The notes under the pieces: model-generated
The model's database searches: none
What the model was told of the DNA's origin: nothing
Seen by the model: the letters and a program-made list of their open reading frames with translations, nothing else
Source: Rhizophlyctis rosea
Lineage: Eukaryota; Chytridiomycota; Chytridiomycetes; Rhizophlyctidales; Rhizophlyctidaceae
Assembly: GCA_027596075.1 (NCBI GenBank)
Contig: JADGJC010000076.1
Coordinates: 85,907-149,906 of the forward strand
Direction: 5' to 3'
Length of the DNA: 64,000 bases
Shown: positions 33,525 to 44,915 of the stretch, in pieces
How positions within the stretch are numbered: position 1 is the first letter of the stretch
Layout: each line of letters opens with the position of its first letter
Translations under genes and position numbers: made by a program

Positions 33525-35476
33525 CCTACTGACTGAAAAACCTGAGGACGTTAACAATGTCAGAGCTTTTGCGGAGTTCGCACTGTACAGCGGTCACAAA
33601 GACAGCAGATGCTTCTTGAAAGCTTACAGTGACTTTGCAACTTTTACAGGTTGTGCGCGTGGGAAACTGATATCGGGAATGTTTCAACCCCGTTCAGTGT
33701 ACTTCTGGTTGGAGAGGAATTTTCTGAGAGCAGCGCGTTCTGAGTACGGTGAACCTTGGTGCTTTAGTTCCCACAGCCGTTGAGTTTGAAGTGCGCCCCG
33801 TCGACCTACGCGATTGAGAAAGTAGATTGAAGTGGGAAAGTGAGAAAAACAGGGGGAAGGGTTGAGGGGACATGACGTCCAGAAGCCCCCTGCAATCGAA
33901 CCGGCAACCCATCCCATCGCTTGTGCTGGCTCGTGTCAGGGAAATTCGGACAGACATAATAACACGTGAACGTAACAACGTCTAATTATGGTGATTTGTA
34001 ACCATCTCGTCATGACAGGGTTCATGTCAGGGTCCAGTGTGAAAAAAAGTGCAATGTGGTAAAAGTGGAACTATGAGAAAGCCCGTAGCATGATGTCATT
34101 ACCCCCTGTGTCCCTCTTAGCAATGACCAGAAGTCAGACGTAGCCTGTCGCAGTCGAGGACTCGTCTCTCCGGCGTTCAAGAAAGTCTTCAGCTTTGATC
34201 AATACAAGCTGACACATGTTCAGAATACCTACGGCTTGTTGTATTACTTTTTCCGTAATTTCCGTTGCACATGCATTTCCATCATGTCAGCCATCGGTCA
34301 GACACTCCATACCGACTGTGAAGTTCCTCTTCTGTATTTGTCAACTACAGTTTCAGCTCAATCGGTGATGACGTGATGACCGGGGGCAATTTCGTTTCCA
34401 GGCAGGCTTCCAGTGTGTCCTCGAGTTCCTCGGTACAAAGCTGTCTAATTAGGGTCTGAACACTTTAGTACTGCAATGTGTGCAAGAAAGAGATGTCATT
34501 GAAATGGTCACGCCTTGAGTAATGGTCCCAAAAGTCTCTCCTCGAAATAGAACATCAATCACAGCTTCCCCAATTTCCCCCTATCCCACTTCCGTGAACA
34601 GAGGTGCAGCACGCTGCATATCGCTGATATGTTCCGACGAATGCTAAAGCAGGAGTAGCAGGTGTAACAAGCTCCTATACTTGCACGCATCGGATGAGGC
34701 GTATCATTGAATAACTGCCTTCAAGTTAGTTAAGATGTAGAAACTCTTCCCAAGTGCATACGATCCAACTCGTATGCAGTTGGCGGCACCATTTTTATAG
34801 TAACTGCAAGTGGCATATATGCCAAAGTTACTCGACTCAAACCAAATGAAGGGATTATAGTTGAGTGTATGAAGTATAGCAGTCATACTAGGAGCTTCAT
34901 CCTCTTCAATCGATTGACAGATCCGCATGGAAGCACTATGAACACACTGAGCACGGCAATGATCAGAAGCTAGCATGTATGGGAGCTGACAGGATCTATC
35001 GACCCGAAGAAGCAACCGATCTCAATTACATCGGCATGCATAAGTAGTATTTGGTAACTAAAACTTCGTGAAGGGTTCCATTGGGGAAGGTTTCAGAAGA
35101 GTGGGTCAATCCCGGTCACACCCTGCTTGACAGCAACACACAGAAGTTGTCGCTGGTGACTCTGGTGGAGGGGCCCGCTTGCACGCGAGGATTCGCTCGT
35201 GGATGTTTACCTTTTTAATTTCTTTCTTCATGCCAAATAGTAATACTTGCATGGTATAAATCCTATTGCCAACACATGCAAGATTGCCTTCTCTCCTACT
35301 TCCTATAGCGTACCCATCATAATAGTCCCATCATCATGCAGTAGTTGCTCTCCGATCCCCATAATCTGAGCCGAAACCGCACATCAATCGGCCATCATCA
35401 ATTCCAAATTTTGAACCCACGTCCTTCTCTCACCCACACTTTCTCTCTGTAACCCTACTCCGCCATCACCAACGAG
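33525..35476. other. intergenic, no gene seen
   Basis: A long gap between two divergent genes (katanin on minus, SNT2-like on plus). An open minus frame at 34704-35015 is AT-rich and has no motif or splice partner. The last 200 nt before 35477 are C/T-rich and look like a leader. Confidence 0.55.
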
Positions 35477-38400
35477 ATGCCGCGGACCTCGCTAAGGACC
35501 GCTGCAGCGACAGCCTCCGCTGGCGCTGCTCCAGTAGGTGTCACCACTCGAGCTAAGAAGAACACGGCAGCCGCTCCAGTTCCGTCCTCTTCCACGAGCT
35601 CCCCTCCCCCAAGCAACACAGTGATGCAGGAAATCACTCTGAAGGACGGACAGACATACAGGCTTGAGGGTATGTAATCCTATCTGAAGGCAGACAGAGT
35701 TGCTGTTACCTCGCCGCACGATGCTTTGTCAAACGAGAATTCCGAACCCGAAATGTCGCTGACATATTTCATGTCCCATCCCATGCCCCACAGACTACGT
35801 CTACCTGGCACCTGACATACCAAACGAGCCGTGAGTTATTATTCCGCAACTTGGATCCATTAGGATTGGTCCATCAAGTTAACATATCCGTAAATTCGCC
35901 ATCATATCTCCCATCCAATGCTAGATATTACGTGGGCCGCATCATGGAGTTCATTCCTAGCAAAACCGCAGCGACCAAACCTCTCGTCAAGATCGGTTGG
36001 TTCTATCGCCCAAAAGATGCTGCTGTAGGCGCCAGGAAGAAGAACTACGATCCCCGCCTTCTGTTCGCTACTATGCACTCAGACATCAATCCGTTCGTAT
36101 TTGATTTTCTTATTATAACACTTCCTCAACATTACCTAACTTTTTTCGGACATAGTGTATCAAGCATCCGCGGCAAATGCAAGATAGAGCATGTACATTA
36201 TATCAAGGACTTGGAAGCTTACAAGATCCAAGACGATGCTTTCTATTATAATCAACGTAAGCTATATAGGTTTTGCCATCTGGAATATCATCAGCCCCAA
36301 ACCTGACCCCTTCCGACTATAGTCTACGACCGGTACAACCACCGAGTCTACGACGTCGTTCCCGTTGCCCAACTCAAAAACCTCCCCTCCGAAGTCGCGG
36401 CACCCCTCTCCTCCTACCGCTTCATCCTCGTAGAAGCCGGCAAAGCCTCCGACTGGACCGACAAGCGCATCTGCCCAATCTGCAATCGCTGGTGCAACCC
36501 CGATGAACCCATCGTCAAGTGCGTCACATGCCGAGAGGCGTTCCATCTGCACTGCGTTGGGTTGGCGAAGAAGCCTAGTAGGGGGTATGCGTGGCAATGT
36601 GCTATGTGTTTGAAGAAGGAGGTGGAGGCGTGGCAGGATGGGAAGGATCCGGCGGGGAAGAGGAGGAAGAATGGGAAGGGTATGGAGAGCCCAAAGTCGG
36701 GGACGCCGTCGTTGGGACAGAAGACGGATATTGGTCGACGAGTTTCAAATGGAGATATGACCTCAATTGCGCAACCAGCAGGTATGCAATAGATGTATAT
36801 AACACCTCTTGCGATACATAACTTATACATCGATTTCTTTTTGCTGTTCCAGAAACTGAAAAGCCTCTTTGGCCATTCCGCTATTTTGGAGAGTATGCAA
36901 CTCTAGCAGATTTGGCAGATCCCAATCCGGACCGAGGACATCCCAAGGCGTGCAGTCGGTTAGTCATCTCTGCTGTACCCGCGTGTCGATTCTGCCTTCT
37001 CATCGCGTCTCTTCAGAATCGGAAAACAGTACCAAGCTGACATTCCTGAATTGGGGAGTCGTCCCTCAGATGGAGGCAGCAGGTTGGGAACAGATAATCT
37101 TGAAACAGTGTGAACATCCGATGCTTATATGATCGCGTGCAGGGTTGGAAATCAGTATCAGGCCGACATTCCAGATCTCGAACCCACACCCGAAGGACAG
37201 TCGAGTGGCGATCAGCCATCGACACCGACAGAAGAAGTGCCATCTAGCGCAAGAGGGAAGAAGAGGAAGAGAGGATACAAGCCGTTGGAGCGGAATGGTG
37301 AGTTGCCTCCCAAACTCGAATGGATAGCTTGATAGACTTACCTTTCTGTGTGTTGTAACCAAGGCGATGTAGTAGAGCAAGATGTGTCAGATCGCGGGGG
37401 ACCATCCGAAGTTGTCTTCTGCAAGCCTGACGACTGGACTGACGCCCAAGGTAAGCTCGTCTCCATGCTCCTACCGCACCACATATTTGCTGGCCCAGAT
37501 GACCTGACCCACTGGCCCTCCAGTCGACGACTACATCGAAGAAGTCCTCAGCGACCTACCACTCAGTCTTAAATCCATCCTAACCGTCGACCGTGCATTG
37601 GAAGAGCTGCATAAAGCGAAGTACGACGCGAACGTGGCCATCGCGGCGATGCACAAGCTCCGACCTGCTGATGTTGGGATTGTGGAGTGGACGGACGAAG
37701 AGGTGAAGGCTTTTGAGGGTGGGGTGGTGAAGTATGGGCATGAGTTGCATTGGGTGCAGAAGGAGGTATGGCGGTTTTGGTAATTGAGTGTGTGTGTGCG
37801 TGGATGGGAGACTGATTGGTATGTTGATAGGTGCCTACGAAAACGATGCCGGAGGTTGTCAGTTACTTTTATAAGTGGAAGAAGAGTCGACGGTACGCAA
37901 CGGTTTATGACCAGTTTTGCAAGAAGTACCGCCCTGGGTTCGTACAGTCAACTTCCCTCTGCAACGACATCGAACCTGCTCTCTGACATCCCCTCCTCCT
38001 CACACAGCAAAAAACTAAAAGCCGACAAAGGCAAAAAGATCACCACCGAACACCCACCCTCCTCCCCGGAAGGCATGAGCGCCTCCGAGTCCGAACCCGA
38101 CGACCACGGCCCACAGTCTCCATCCCGTTCAGGCACCCTAGAGTGCACCAATTGCTGGACCAGCGAGTCGCCGACGTGGAAGAAGAGGCAGTTTGGATAT
38201 AAGAGGGAGATTATGTGCCAGCCGTGTGCGGAGCATTGGGTCAAATATGGGTCGGCGAGGGTTGTGGGGGAGTCGGTGAAGAGGGCTAATAGGGAGAGGG
38301 CGGCGAGTGCTGGTGAGTGGTGGTGGTTGGATGGTTTGAGTTGTTTACGGGTGCTGATGCAGGGTCATGTAAACAATCAGGCAAAAAGCGCAAAAGACCG

Positions 38401-40030
38401 GAAGACTCGACACCGGACTCTGATAAGAAAAAGAAGAAGGAGAAGAAGAAGGCGAAGGTTGTTGGGGGAGTCAAAGTCGAGGTTTGTACCTCCACTTTTC
38501 TGCTGTAAGCTCGCACTGTTTTGTTTACTAATTATCATGTCATCTTCGCAGGAACAACTCCTCGTGCCGGAGGAACCACCGGACTTTGACGAATCTTACC
38601 CGTGCGCGGTGTGTCGCGAGTTTTATCAGTACGAGGGGAATCCTTTGGTGTGGTGTAGTGGGTGTTGGATGAGAGTTCATAAGGGTATGTGTTGACATGT
38701 GTGTTAGAGGGGTGTGTAATGATTCTGAACGACCAAACAGACTGCTACGGAGTACAATCGGCAGAAGTTGGGCAGAAACCGCACCAGACGTTCCGGTGTG
38801 AGAGGTGTAAGAATATTGAGAAGCCGGAGAGTTCGTTGGTGGGTGTCTATTTCTTTTGGGCTGCCTAGTTACGAAGATTGCTAATTTTTGCATATACACC
38901 AGATATACAAATGCGTTCTCTGCCCGACCACGGACGCGCCACGCGAGACGCCTTTGAAGCGGACAGTCGGCAACAACTGGGTGCACGTTTCTTGTGCTAT
39001 TTGGATGCCGGAAGTGCGGTTTGGGAATGTGCAGACGTTGGATGGGGTGGAGTGTATTGGGTTGATTGATCGGAAGCGGTGGAGTCAGGTGAGATTTGTG
39101 AATCTCAATCACATTGACCGGTAGACAAGTGAACTCATCAGAATTATGATTCACATCACTAACAGATGTGCACGATCTGCCAAACACCCGGCGGGGCATG
39201 CGTGACTTGCGCGGAGCGGAACTGCAACGTCGCGTTTCATGTTAGTTGTGGGTTGAATGCTGGGTATGAGTTGACGATGGAGGTTGGGAAGGGGAAGGCG
39301 AGGAATGGGGAGGTGATGGCAGTTGCGCATTGTGGTGTGCATGATTCTAGGCTGAAGGTAACATACTTGTTTAAACTACATCCTGAAAGTGCGAGCATTC
39401 CAAAAACTGACCCTCCCTATCTGCAACATAAAGAACGTACGCCGAAACAGCACACCCCCCTCCGCCCGTTCCGACACACCCACCCCAACCACCACCACCA
39501 TCGCCCGCAAAATAAAAGTCGAATTCAGCGACGCACCACCCCTCCCCACCATCAACGTCACCGCCGGCGCCACACCCGTCGACCCAACACTTTCGCGCAC
39601 ATACCTAATTCACCAACACGTCCTAACGCAAAAAGTCAACGTCAAAGGACTCAAAACCGGCGGCCAGAAACGTGCACAAAGCTACGGACTTCAGGGGACG
39701 TGTTTTTGTCATGTTGGTGGTGGGACGGGGGCGTGTGGTGTGCATAACGGGAGGAGGATGTCGGCAGCGAGTCCGGTAGTGGAGACGTTTGTGGATTTGC
39801 CGCCGGTTGAGAGGAAGGAGTGTTGGAGGTGTGGGACGGGGGTTAGTCCGGCTTGGTGGGATGAGGGGGAGGTGTTTGGAGTGGTGGGAGAGGGGTTTGT
39901 TGGGGGGAAGGGAAAGGGGGCGACGATTTGTCATGAGTGTTTTTGGGGGTTGAGGGATGCTGTTGGGGGTGGGGGTGCGGGTGAGGGTGGTGAGAGTGAG
40001 AGTGGTAGTGGGAGTGGGGGGAGTGTGTAG
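35477..40030 (+). CDS. SNT2: SNT2-like chromatin protein (BAH, PHD, ELM2, SANT, GATA, ePHD)
   Basis: Exons: 35477-35669, 35794-35830, 35925-36092, 36156-36256, 36323-36781, 36853-36958, 37017-37082, 37143-37297, 37364-37450, 37524-37765, 37831-37937, 38008-38312, 38363-38481, 38552-38684, 38741-38838, 38903-39088, 39166-39357, 39434-40030. The sum is 3351 nt (1116 residues). Order: BAH (DYVYLAPDIPNEP, YYVGRIMEF, INPVSSIRGKCKIEH), PHD1 (CPICNRWCNPDEP, about 213-262), ELM2 (GNQYQADIPDL), SANT (VEWTDEEVKAF, VVSYFYKWKKSRR), GATA-type finger (CTNCWTSESPTWKK, CQPC), PHD2 (CAVCREFYQYEGNPLVWCSG), extended PHD (CVLCPTT, WVHVSCAIWMPEV, CTICQTPGGACVTC). This is the Snt2 architecture: a histone reader/E3-like subunit in Rpd3L- or Lid2-type complexes. 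A Gly/Ser-rich tail follows. The ELM2 motif exon is duplicated (separate finding). Confidence 0.93.
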
Positions 40031-40343
40031 GTAGTTGGAGGGGTTGGGTTGGGAAGGTGGCGGAGGGAAGTGATCTCTATCTTCTTTTTTTGATTTGGGT
40101 GGCTCTTTACCTATGTTGCTTCATTTCAATATATTGGAGGGTGTGAAACCCGTTTCATGTACATATAATGGGAATTGGGTTGGGTTTTAGTTTATTTTCC
40201 ACATTGGCTTGTGAGGGGACCAAACGGCATTATTCCAACAGGAAGATGTGGACTTGGAGCTTTTGCTCAATTCTTAACTCGTTGGGCACATCTATTTGGG
40301 ATTCTCTAAAGGAATCAGCGCCGGCCCTTTACTCCCCAAATCT

Positions 40344-41656
40344 TCAACTGCCCTTCTCTACAGGCCTCTGAGCATTTCTCAATATCTTACCCCCACCACC
40401 TCCCCTTGCCGGCAGATCAACTAGCACCCACTCCCCATCACACCGCTCCTCACCCTCCTCCCTCCTCCTTCTCATCTCCTCCCATTCTCGCCTTCTCTCA
40501 ATATCCTGATCCCGCCAGTGTCTTCGATACCCATCAATTCCATCCCTGAACCCGCAGAATGTTACACCGATGGGTGGTAGGGAGGGACGGAAAATCAGTG
40601 CTCCACTGTAGTCTGGGAGTGGGTTGATGATCCAGGTGTATGGCAATTGGGTAAAAAGCAGGGGAAGTGTTGAGCGGAAGTTTAGGTGGATATAGGTGGT
40701 GTGGGGGATGTGGGCGAGGACTGTGGTGCGGTTGTCATCCGTTGTGCCGTCTTCCCGAGACACTTCAACCACCCATGCATCCGTTTCTCTCCCAATCCAA
40801 AACCTTGCGTTGGTGTTGTTCTTTGTTTGATGGATCGCAACGTCAGGAATGACGATGCCCGTGTCCCCTACGACTGCACATAAGGAACGGTAAACCTCCA
40901 TTTGGAACGTGCATTCCAGCATTGATGACCCGGCTCTGTCGGATGCTAATCCAGACAGGGTGTCGCTCAGCACTTGGCTGTTGAGCTCTTGGATTGTTTG
41001 TAATAAGACTTCATCCAAAGTCTCTGGGACCAGACGTTCAGTTGTGGAAGTGTCGAACCTGCATTTGGAGTATGCCCAGCGTTCCGGAGGGGGTGAAGGT
41101 GCAGCGAAGTTTGTGTAAGTGTACATGTGGTGCAGAGGGGATGTGAATGTGAGATGGTTTGTGGGTGTGGTTGTGAGAAGGCCGCTGGTGATGAGAGAGA
41201 GGTGGTGTTGGTTTTGTGGGTCGTATAGTGGAGGGGTGCCAAACAACAGCAGTAGGAGTATCCACCGTTCAGTTGGGTGAATGTCTGTCAGAGAAAGCAA
41301 AGTAGGGCTGGCAAGAATCTGTGGCAGAGAAGGAAAAGAAAGGAGGAAGTCAGCGGCTTCACCGTAACAAAGCTCCGAGACAGATTGACCTTTCTCAGTG
41401 TGTCTTTTCGACCCAGAACAGAGAGGACGTCATAATCGACCATTGCTGTTATTGAAGAGGCTGCACTATCGTCAGTAGTTGTTGCTGTAGCGTGAAATTG
41501 TTCGTTTAGAACGGATAACATGGTATCGGCGACGTCAGGTTGCCCTCCACTCAGCGCAGATATTGTTTTGGCTGTTTGGGGATGAGTGCTGTTCTCCAAA
41601 TCAGCGACAGACAAGGTGGCGATTGCAGGCATGATGTGTTCTGACGGTGATGACAT
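40344..41656 (-). CDS. hypothetical protein, possibly crinkler-C-terminus-like
   Basis: Two exons (41656-41363, 41318-40344; 1269 nt, 422 residues) split by a 44-nt intron. The start MSSPSEHIMPAIATLSVADL was chosen because it is the ATG nearest the conserved-looking part; an in-frame ATG at 41722 exists. The first 100 residues are Ala/Thr/Ser-rich. The middle has FTSPLHHMYTYTNFA, TFQMEVYRSLCAVVGD and ARFWIGRETDAWVVEVSRED. It is followed by TYIHLNFRSTLPLLF and WIINPLPDYSGALIF. That order (helical part, FYR, D..I...W..E..R, Y..L.FR, DYS) resembles C-terminal domains of crinkler-type proteins, thought to be PD-(D/E)XK nuclease-like. The match is weak and from memory of the pattern. There is no N-terminal ubiquitin-like header or signal peptide. 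The C-terminus is a charged helix (RRREWEEMRRRREEGEE). Confidence 0.7.
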
Positions 41657-42655
41657 ATTGCAAGTGTATAAGCTATGTCCTGTCGGTAAACGGTGATTAC
41701 AAGAAGGGATAAGGCTTAGCAACTATGTAATTGCAGTAGAATGTTGAACTTTGAAGGTGAAATGAAGGTGAACACTTGAAGAACTTTGTGTGACCGCGAG
41801 TTTGACAGCTGCGACCACAGGGAGGCACTGCTGTGTGGCACAAAACGGGATAGTCACTGTGTATTCGACGACATGCACCCCCAACGACAGCAAGTTTCAT
41901 CGACCAAACTGACAAGCTTCCGTCTGAAGCTCCCCGTGCTTCGACATGAATGCGTGAAATCGTAAGTTACCTTCCGTAAGCAGGTGACAATGGGTACGTC
42001 CAACCCTTATTGGAAGCGAGCACGAATGCCCTTTCTCGCCAAGTCACTGCCAAGTCATCCATATATATTCTACCCTTTTGAAGTTTTTGAGGGGAGTTGC
42101 TTCCAAGCACTAGTGACACTAGATTGCCGGGAACATTAGACATCCCTTGATTCCGTTCTGGCTTCGGCGATTTGACCCCAGGTGATGCCGGCTATGCTGG
42201 AGCACAAACACCACTCAATGTAGAACAATCCAAATTTTTCGTATCACCTGCACCCGCAACTGTAGAAGCCATAGTCGGCGATGAGCGCCCAGCGGGCAAC
42301 GCTCCGAGGTGTTATTGTACGACGTTGGGCGAGACGCCGAAGTGACAGGCCGCGGGCGTAGCCCTTCTCTGCGCTATTTCGGGTGGAAATGTTGGGGTTC
42401 GTCTAACAGCAATCTGCTTTCCTTGACATTATCTGCAGGCTCATGATTATGGGGCGGTGCACCTTTGCTTGTTCCTTTCCATGGACACTATGGGGTGCGA
42501 CGAAGAGCAGTCAATGGACTATGGGTAATGCTGCACGAGCAGCATGCAGAAAACTTATAAATATCAAGGGTCCTAGCACCAGCAACCCAGATCATTACCC
42601 AACCACCAATCACTATCGCATCCTCCTCCCCACCAGCTAGCACTAGTTCTTAGAA
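41657..42655. other. divergent intergenic region
   Basis: Between a minus-strand gene and a plus-strand gene. No gene seen. The right end holds a TATA box (next entry) and a CA-rich leader. Confidence 0.55.
42556..42563 (+). promoter_or_regulatory. TATA box of the secreted cysteine-rich protein
   Basis: TATAAATA lies about 93 nt before the ATG at 42656 and is followed by a C/A-rich leader, as at the lectin gene. Confidence 0.55.
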
Positions 42656-43666
42656 ATGTCCCAACTCTTCACCACTCTCTTGGCTTCTGCCATGATCGCA
42701 CCGCAATTTACCTCCAACCACCTCTCAGCACGTCAATTCGGTTCCAACGTCCCTCCAAACCAGTCCACTACCTCTGCCCCAATCCCAGCATGTGATTTCG
42801 TCGTGCAAAGCTATTTCGACACCAAGCTAAAGGCCTGCAACTGGCCTTCATCCGTCCCGTCAGGAAACCAGGCCATTTTGGATTTCACCAAGACAGTGAT
42901 CGTCTCAGGTGAGGAATACCGCTGCTGCAACTCTTCGGATTGGATTCGTGTTTGACTGATTGTAATGCCCTCCTTCATAGAATGCACCATCCCCGCCTGC
43001 CAAAATGCTTTCGACAGCTACAGCTCCCAAGTCTCCTCCTCCTGCCCAAACAACTACACCGCCTCCGTCCAAGTCTGGGGACAAAAAGCTCAAATCCCCG
43101 TCGCCACCCTCTACCCAGCCAAGAACGCCGACAACTCAACCCACAACATCCAGGATTCTTTCCAATGCGTCAAAGATCCTAGCAACACCAAGTTCTGCTT
43201 CTATGAATTTGCCGTCAATTACGCCTACTCGTCAACAGGATCCACAACAGCTGACCAGCGGAAGGCGGATCTGTGTAACTCTTGTACGTGGAGAGTGTTG
43301 AACAGTGCTAAGAATGACACGGCGACGTGGAATTCGACGAGTTCGGCGGGAGTTAGTGTGGGTGGACAGACGGCTACGCAGGAGTCGCCTCAGCAGTTTT
43401 ATCAGCAGTATTCGGGGCCGGTGAATGCTGCTTGTGGGAGTGGTGAGTTTCAAATATTAGTTTCTCCATACGAACTGTGCGATTGTGAATGCTAACAACC
43501 CTCTTCCCTAAATGCAGATTTCCTTACGAATGCTGCAAACGGTCAAGCTGCGTACACAACCCCTGACAACGTGCCTCACGCTAGCTCCAGCTTTATGCGT
43601 GCAAGCTACGGATGGTCTATGCTGGCTTTTGTGGTTTTTGTTGGCACGGCTGTTGTTACGATTTAG
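42656..43666 (+). CDS. secreted cysteine-rich protein, probably GPI-anchored
   Basis: Three exons (42656-42908, 42981-43442, 43518-43666; 864 nt, 287 residues), all phase 1 junctions. A signal peptide (MSQLFTTLLASAMIA...) is followed by about 200 residues with regularly spaced cysteines: PACDFVV, KACNWP, ECTIPACQNAF, SSSCPNNY, SFQCVKD, KFCFYEF, DLCNSCTW, NAACGSD. Many Asn-x-Ser/Thr sites are present (NQST, NYTA, NSTH, NDTA, NSTS). The last 25 residues are a hydrophobic tail (SMLAFVVFVGTAVVTI) after a Ser/Ala-rich stretch, as in GPI-anchor signals. It probably sits on the cell surface or wall. No named family recognised. Confidence 0.82.
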
Positions 43667-44915
43667 AGGGGAACATATGAGATGGAATACTTCCGGTTTT
43701 TTTGCCTTGCGCCCTGCGCCTTGTGTAAAGTTAGTAAAGCAATGTAGATGTAAATAAACAAACAAGACAATGGCAATCGCTTTCCATATACATGTGATGA
43801 CGGGACATCGATAGCCAGATTGTACCGGAAGCCACCTTCAAGAGGCGAGTTCTGAAGGGTCCTCGCCACGCCAAATTTTCGTACTCCCGCTCATTCCTTC
43901 CGAGCCTGATAGGTGAACCCATAAACGTGAACAGTCCTGTAACTCACCAGGATCATAACGTTTGTGAGTCCCGCTGCACCTCGTGCAATGACAGACCAAT
44001 CAAGCCGCAAGCCCTTAAAGGTACCAATATGATGGGCCGGTCACAACGTTCCACACAATCACAATGTATTCCCCAGCGCATAGTACGCATAAAATGAACT
44101 ATTCCACAGCCGCTCGGCGAATACATTGATTCCACCAGCATCCGAGCTTGTGTTCTTTGCCAAGACTGTGGCGGGCCAAGTTTTCACCAATAGTGTAAAC
44201 TTTTTAATGAAATGGTAGTTTTGAGTGACCAATGCGGTAAAACCGGTAATTCCATTCGTGTTGAAAGCGCGGATGGCTCAAAGCCTCCATCGGAGCCTCC
44301 TGCAGCAGAACCGTGAAACAGCGCAGAATGGATGGGATTTCCCGACTCCGAACGGTCGGTACGTCTGGGGTCCTTGGTCATACCGGCGGCCGGGCGGGCT
44401 TACTTTTTGAGTTTCTCCGCGACAGGAATTTTGCGAGGGGACAATCAGCAAGACCCTGGCTGCGTACCGCCCGGACACAGACGACCCATTGACCATTCAG
44501 CGCCGCGCACGCATCGGAGCCGTGGAAAATGGAAAATATAGATAGACCAAGGTGGCAGGGGCAGCAGACGCGGAGGACGAGGAGGAAGACTGTGTTCTTG
44601 TGCCTATCGCGAATCATGTTTCAAATGGGTTTTCGTTGTCTTGCCGGGTGCTCGGACGGGGCGGGGCAACATTTCCTCCTTGCCAACCGAGTTTTTGCAG
44701 GTCCGACTCCCGCATGAAAGAAGACCGGATTCACATAAAAGGAGAATCGTTCCTTCGCCTTCTGGGTCTCAAACCATCAAGGCATCAAGGCATCTCTCTA
44801 CGCACGCAGCAACTTTGTATCATACATCGCATTCACTCTCATAACCATCTACAAGTTCATCATAACACATAACCCATCGACTTTCTATACCAATCACTGC
44901 AACATCAAAAGCATT
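43667..44915. other. intergenic, no gene seen
   Basis: Short open frames only. The 100 nt before 44916 are A/C-rich and look like a leader (ataaccatctac, catcataacacataaccc). Confidence 0.55.

Noticed and set aside
33880..33960. tRNA-like GGTTCGATTGC on the minus strand
   Set aside because: It resembles a T-loop, but the stem bases do not pair and no acceptor, D or anticodon arm can be drawn.
34704..35015. Open minus-strand frame of about 100 codons
   Set aside because: No motif, no splice partner, AT-rich composition and no support on either side; probably chance.
36982..37142. Single large intron between 36958 and 37143 in the SNT2-like gene
   Set aside because: The interval holds a 66-nt in-phase exon with its own splice sites and an ELM2 motif, so two introns fit better.
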